Source of the DNA: Mesorhizobium temperatum
Lineage (GTDB): Bacteria; Pseudomonadota; Alphaproteobacteria; Rhizobiales; Rhizobiaceae
Length of the DNA: 64,000 nucleotides
Assembly (NCBI RefSeq): GCF_002284575.1
Contig: NZ_NPKJ01000040.1
Span: 62,410 to 126,409, forward strand
Direction: 5' to 3'
A model generated the notes under the pieces. The model was not told where the DNA came from. It saw nothing but the letters and a program-made list of their open reading frames with translations, and searched no databases. Numbering within the stretch: the first letter of the stretch is position 1; each line of letters begins with the position of its first letter. Made by a program: the position numbers and the translations under genes. Positions 63,034 through 64,000 of the stretch are shown here, one piece after another.

Positions 63034-64000
63034 CCGATCTCACCTGGATCAGCACGGCGATCAGCACCGCCCGCCCACAAGCGATGGGCGCGCTGCTGCG
63101 CTACTTCCGCGATCTCGATGCGGCGGAAGAAGCTTTCCAGGACGCGTGCCTGCGAGCTCTGAAGAACTGGCCGACAAACGGCCCGCCGCGTGATCCGGCA
63201 GCCTGGCTGATCTTCGTTGGCCGTAACAGCGGCATCGACGCGGTACGCAAGCGGGCCAAGCAGGCGCCGCTGCCGGAAGAGGACCAGATCTCCGATCTGG
63301 AGGATGCCGAGACTGATATTGCCGAACGGCTGGACGGCGCGCATTACCGCGATGACATATTGCGGCTGCTGTTCATCTGCTGCCATCCCGACCTGCCGGC
63401 GACGCAGCAGATCGCCGTGGCGCTGCGCATTGTTTCAGGCCTGAGCGTCAAGCAGATCGCCCGCGCCTTTCTCGTCGGTGAAAGCGCCATGGAGCAGCGC
63501 ATCACACGTGCCAAGGCGCGCATCGCCGATGCCGGCGTGCCGTTCGAGACGCCCGGTGCGGTCGAGCGGTCCGAACGGCTCGCCGCCGTCGCCGCGATGG
63601 TCTACCTGATCTTCAACGAAGGCTATTCGACCAACAGCGGCGAGGCGCCGGCCCGGGCGCCGCTCTGCGAAGAGGCAATCCGGCTGGCCCGGCTGCTGCT
63701 CAGGCTGTTCCAGACCGAGCCGGAGATCATGGGCCTGACGGCGCTCTTGCTTCTCCAGCATGCGCGTGCGCCGGCGCGTTTCGACGAGAACGGCGAAATC
63801 GTGCTGCTCGAAGACCAGGACCGCAGCCTGTGGAGCCGCAAGATGATCGACGAGGGGCTGGCGCTGGTCGACAAGGCGCTGCGCCATCAGAAGCCCGGTC
63901 CCTACCAGGTGCAGGCGGCGATCGCCGCCCTGCATGCGCGGGCGGAAAAGCCTGAGGACACGGACTGGAACGAGATCGAGCTGCTCTACAGCCTGCTCGA
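63030..64000 (+). CDS. ECF sigma factor of the DGPF-linked (ECF42-like) group, 3' end cut by window
   Basis: Starts MTDLTWISTAISTARPQAMG at 63030 and stays open to the window end (323 codons). Sigma region 2 (ALLRYFRDLDAAEEAFQDAC, with WLIFVGRNSGIDAVRKRAK) and region 4 (SGLSVKQIARAFLVGESAME, QRITRAKARI) are followed by a long C-terminal extension (NEGYSTNSGEAPARAPLCEE) typical of ECF42/SigJ-like proteins (DUF6596, then TPR-like helices). No anti-sigma gene is expected in this group; control is thought to involve the C-terminal domain. It lacks only the extreme C-terminus. Confidence 0.93.
   Translation, partial: MTDLTWISTAISTARPQAMGALLRYFRDLDAAEEAFQDACLRALKNWPTNGPPRDPAAWLIFVGRNSGIDAVRKRAKQAPLPEEDQISDLEDAETDIAERLDGAHYRDDILRLLFICCHPDLPATQQIAVALRIVSGLSVKQIARAFLVGESAMEQRITRAKARIADAGVPFETPGAVERSERLAAVAAMVYLIFNEGYSTNSGEAPARAPLCEEAIRLARLLLRLFQTEPEIMGLTALLLLQHARAPARFDENGEIVLLEDQDRSLWSRKMIDEGLALVDKALRHQKPGPYQVQAAIAALHARAEKPEDTDWNEIELLYSLL

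Noticed and set aside
1..64000. tRNA, rRNA, phage or integrative element
   Set aside because: I scanned for conserved T-loop sequence, rRNA-like stretches, integrase and att-like repeats and saw none; only the IS5 tail at 39.1-39.3 kb is mobile-derived.

Overview
The window is GC-rich, gene-dense chromosomal DNA of an alphaproteobacterium. It is most likely Mesorhizobium or a close relative in the Rhizobiales. I base this on codon use, on the type of intergenic palindromic repeats, on homospermidine synthase, and on the gene families present (FUR-type Zur, TopIB, ECF sigma with a DGPF protein, a DUF2126/alpha-E cluster). I see no rRNA, tRNA, CRISPR array, phage or intact insertion sequence. 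The only mobile DNA is a decayed IS5-type transposase tail near 39.2 kb.

Layout. 0-1.4 kb: homospermidine synthase (3' end cut by the window edge). 1.8-6.3 kb: a zinc-homeostasis island in which zur, a COG0523 GTPase and a small protein diverge from an azt zinc-transport operon. The azt operon is broken: aztA and aztB are reduced to one short in-frame fusion, aztC is intact, and aztD carries a frameshift. 6.4-8.2 kb: pabB/pabC (p-aminobenzoate). 8.3-15.4 kb: a membrane-anchored helix-hairpin-helix protein, an M3 oligopeptidase, a sigma-54 response regulator and a DUF882 peptidase-like protein. 15.5-24.2 kb: eda, trhO, a DUF533 protein, an SDR, a YCII protein, an aminotransferase, a GNAT, a CDF metal exporter and a DenD-like dehydrogenase. 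24.5-28.5 kb: a NicO nickel/cobalt exporter with a DUF1007 partner, then an amidase with its LysR regulator. 28.5-31.4 kb: ornithine/lysine decarboxylase behind a long leader (probable speF RNA), a GNAT gene with a palindromic repeat inside its reading frame, and an SCP2 protein. 31.8-39.2 kb: a gamma-butyrobetaine dioxygenase-like gene, a coiled-coil protein with a recent 81-bp duplication, an MFS transporter, an ArsR-SRPBCC-reductase group and the IS remnant. 39.3-49.8 kb: acetylpolyamine deacetylase, amidohydrolase, a potABCD-type importer, an amidase pseudogene and two tandem class-C-beta-lactamase-fold hydrolases. 49.9-54.5 kb: tex, LysR and glutaryl-CoA dehydrogenase. 54.6-61.3 kb: a three-gene transglutaminase-DUF2126 / ATP-grasp-alpha-E / transglutaminase operon. 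61.4-64 kb: topoisomerase IB, then a YCII protein overlapping an ECF sigma gene that runs off the window.

Three themes link the genes. Polyamines: synthesis (decarboxylase, homospermidine synthase), deacetylation and uptake all occur here. Metals: Zn sensing and uptake, CDF efflux and NicO efflux. Genome decay: the aztAB deletion, aztD frameshift, amidase deletion, reductase fragment and IS tail show recent gene loss. The least understood intact system is the 54.6-61.3 kb operon, which looks like machinery that makes or modifies a peptide or amide by ATP-dependent ligation and transglutaminase-type chemistry.
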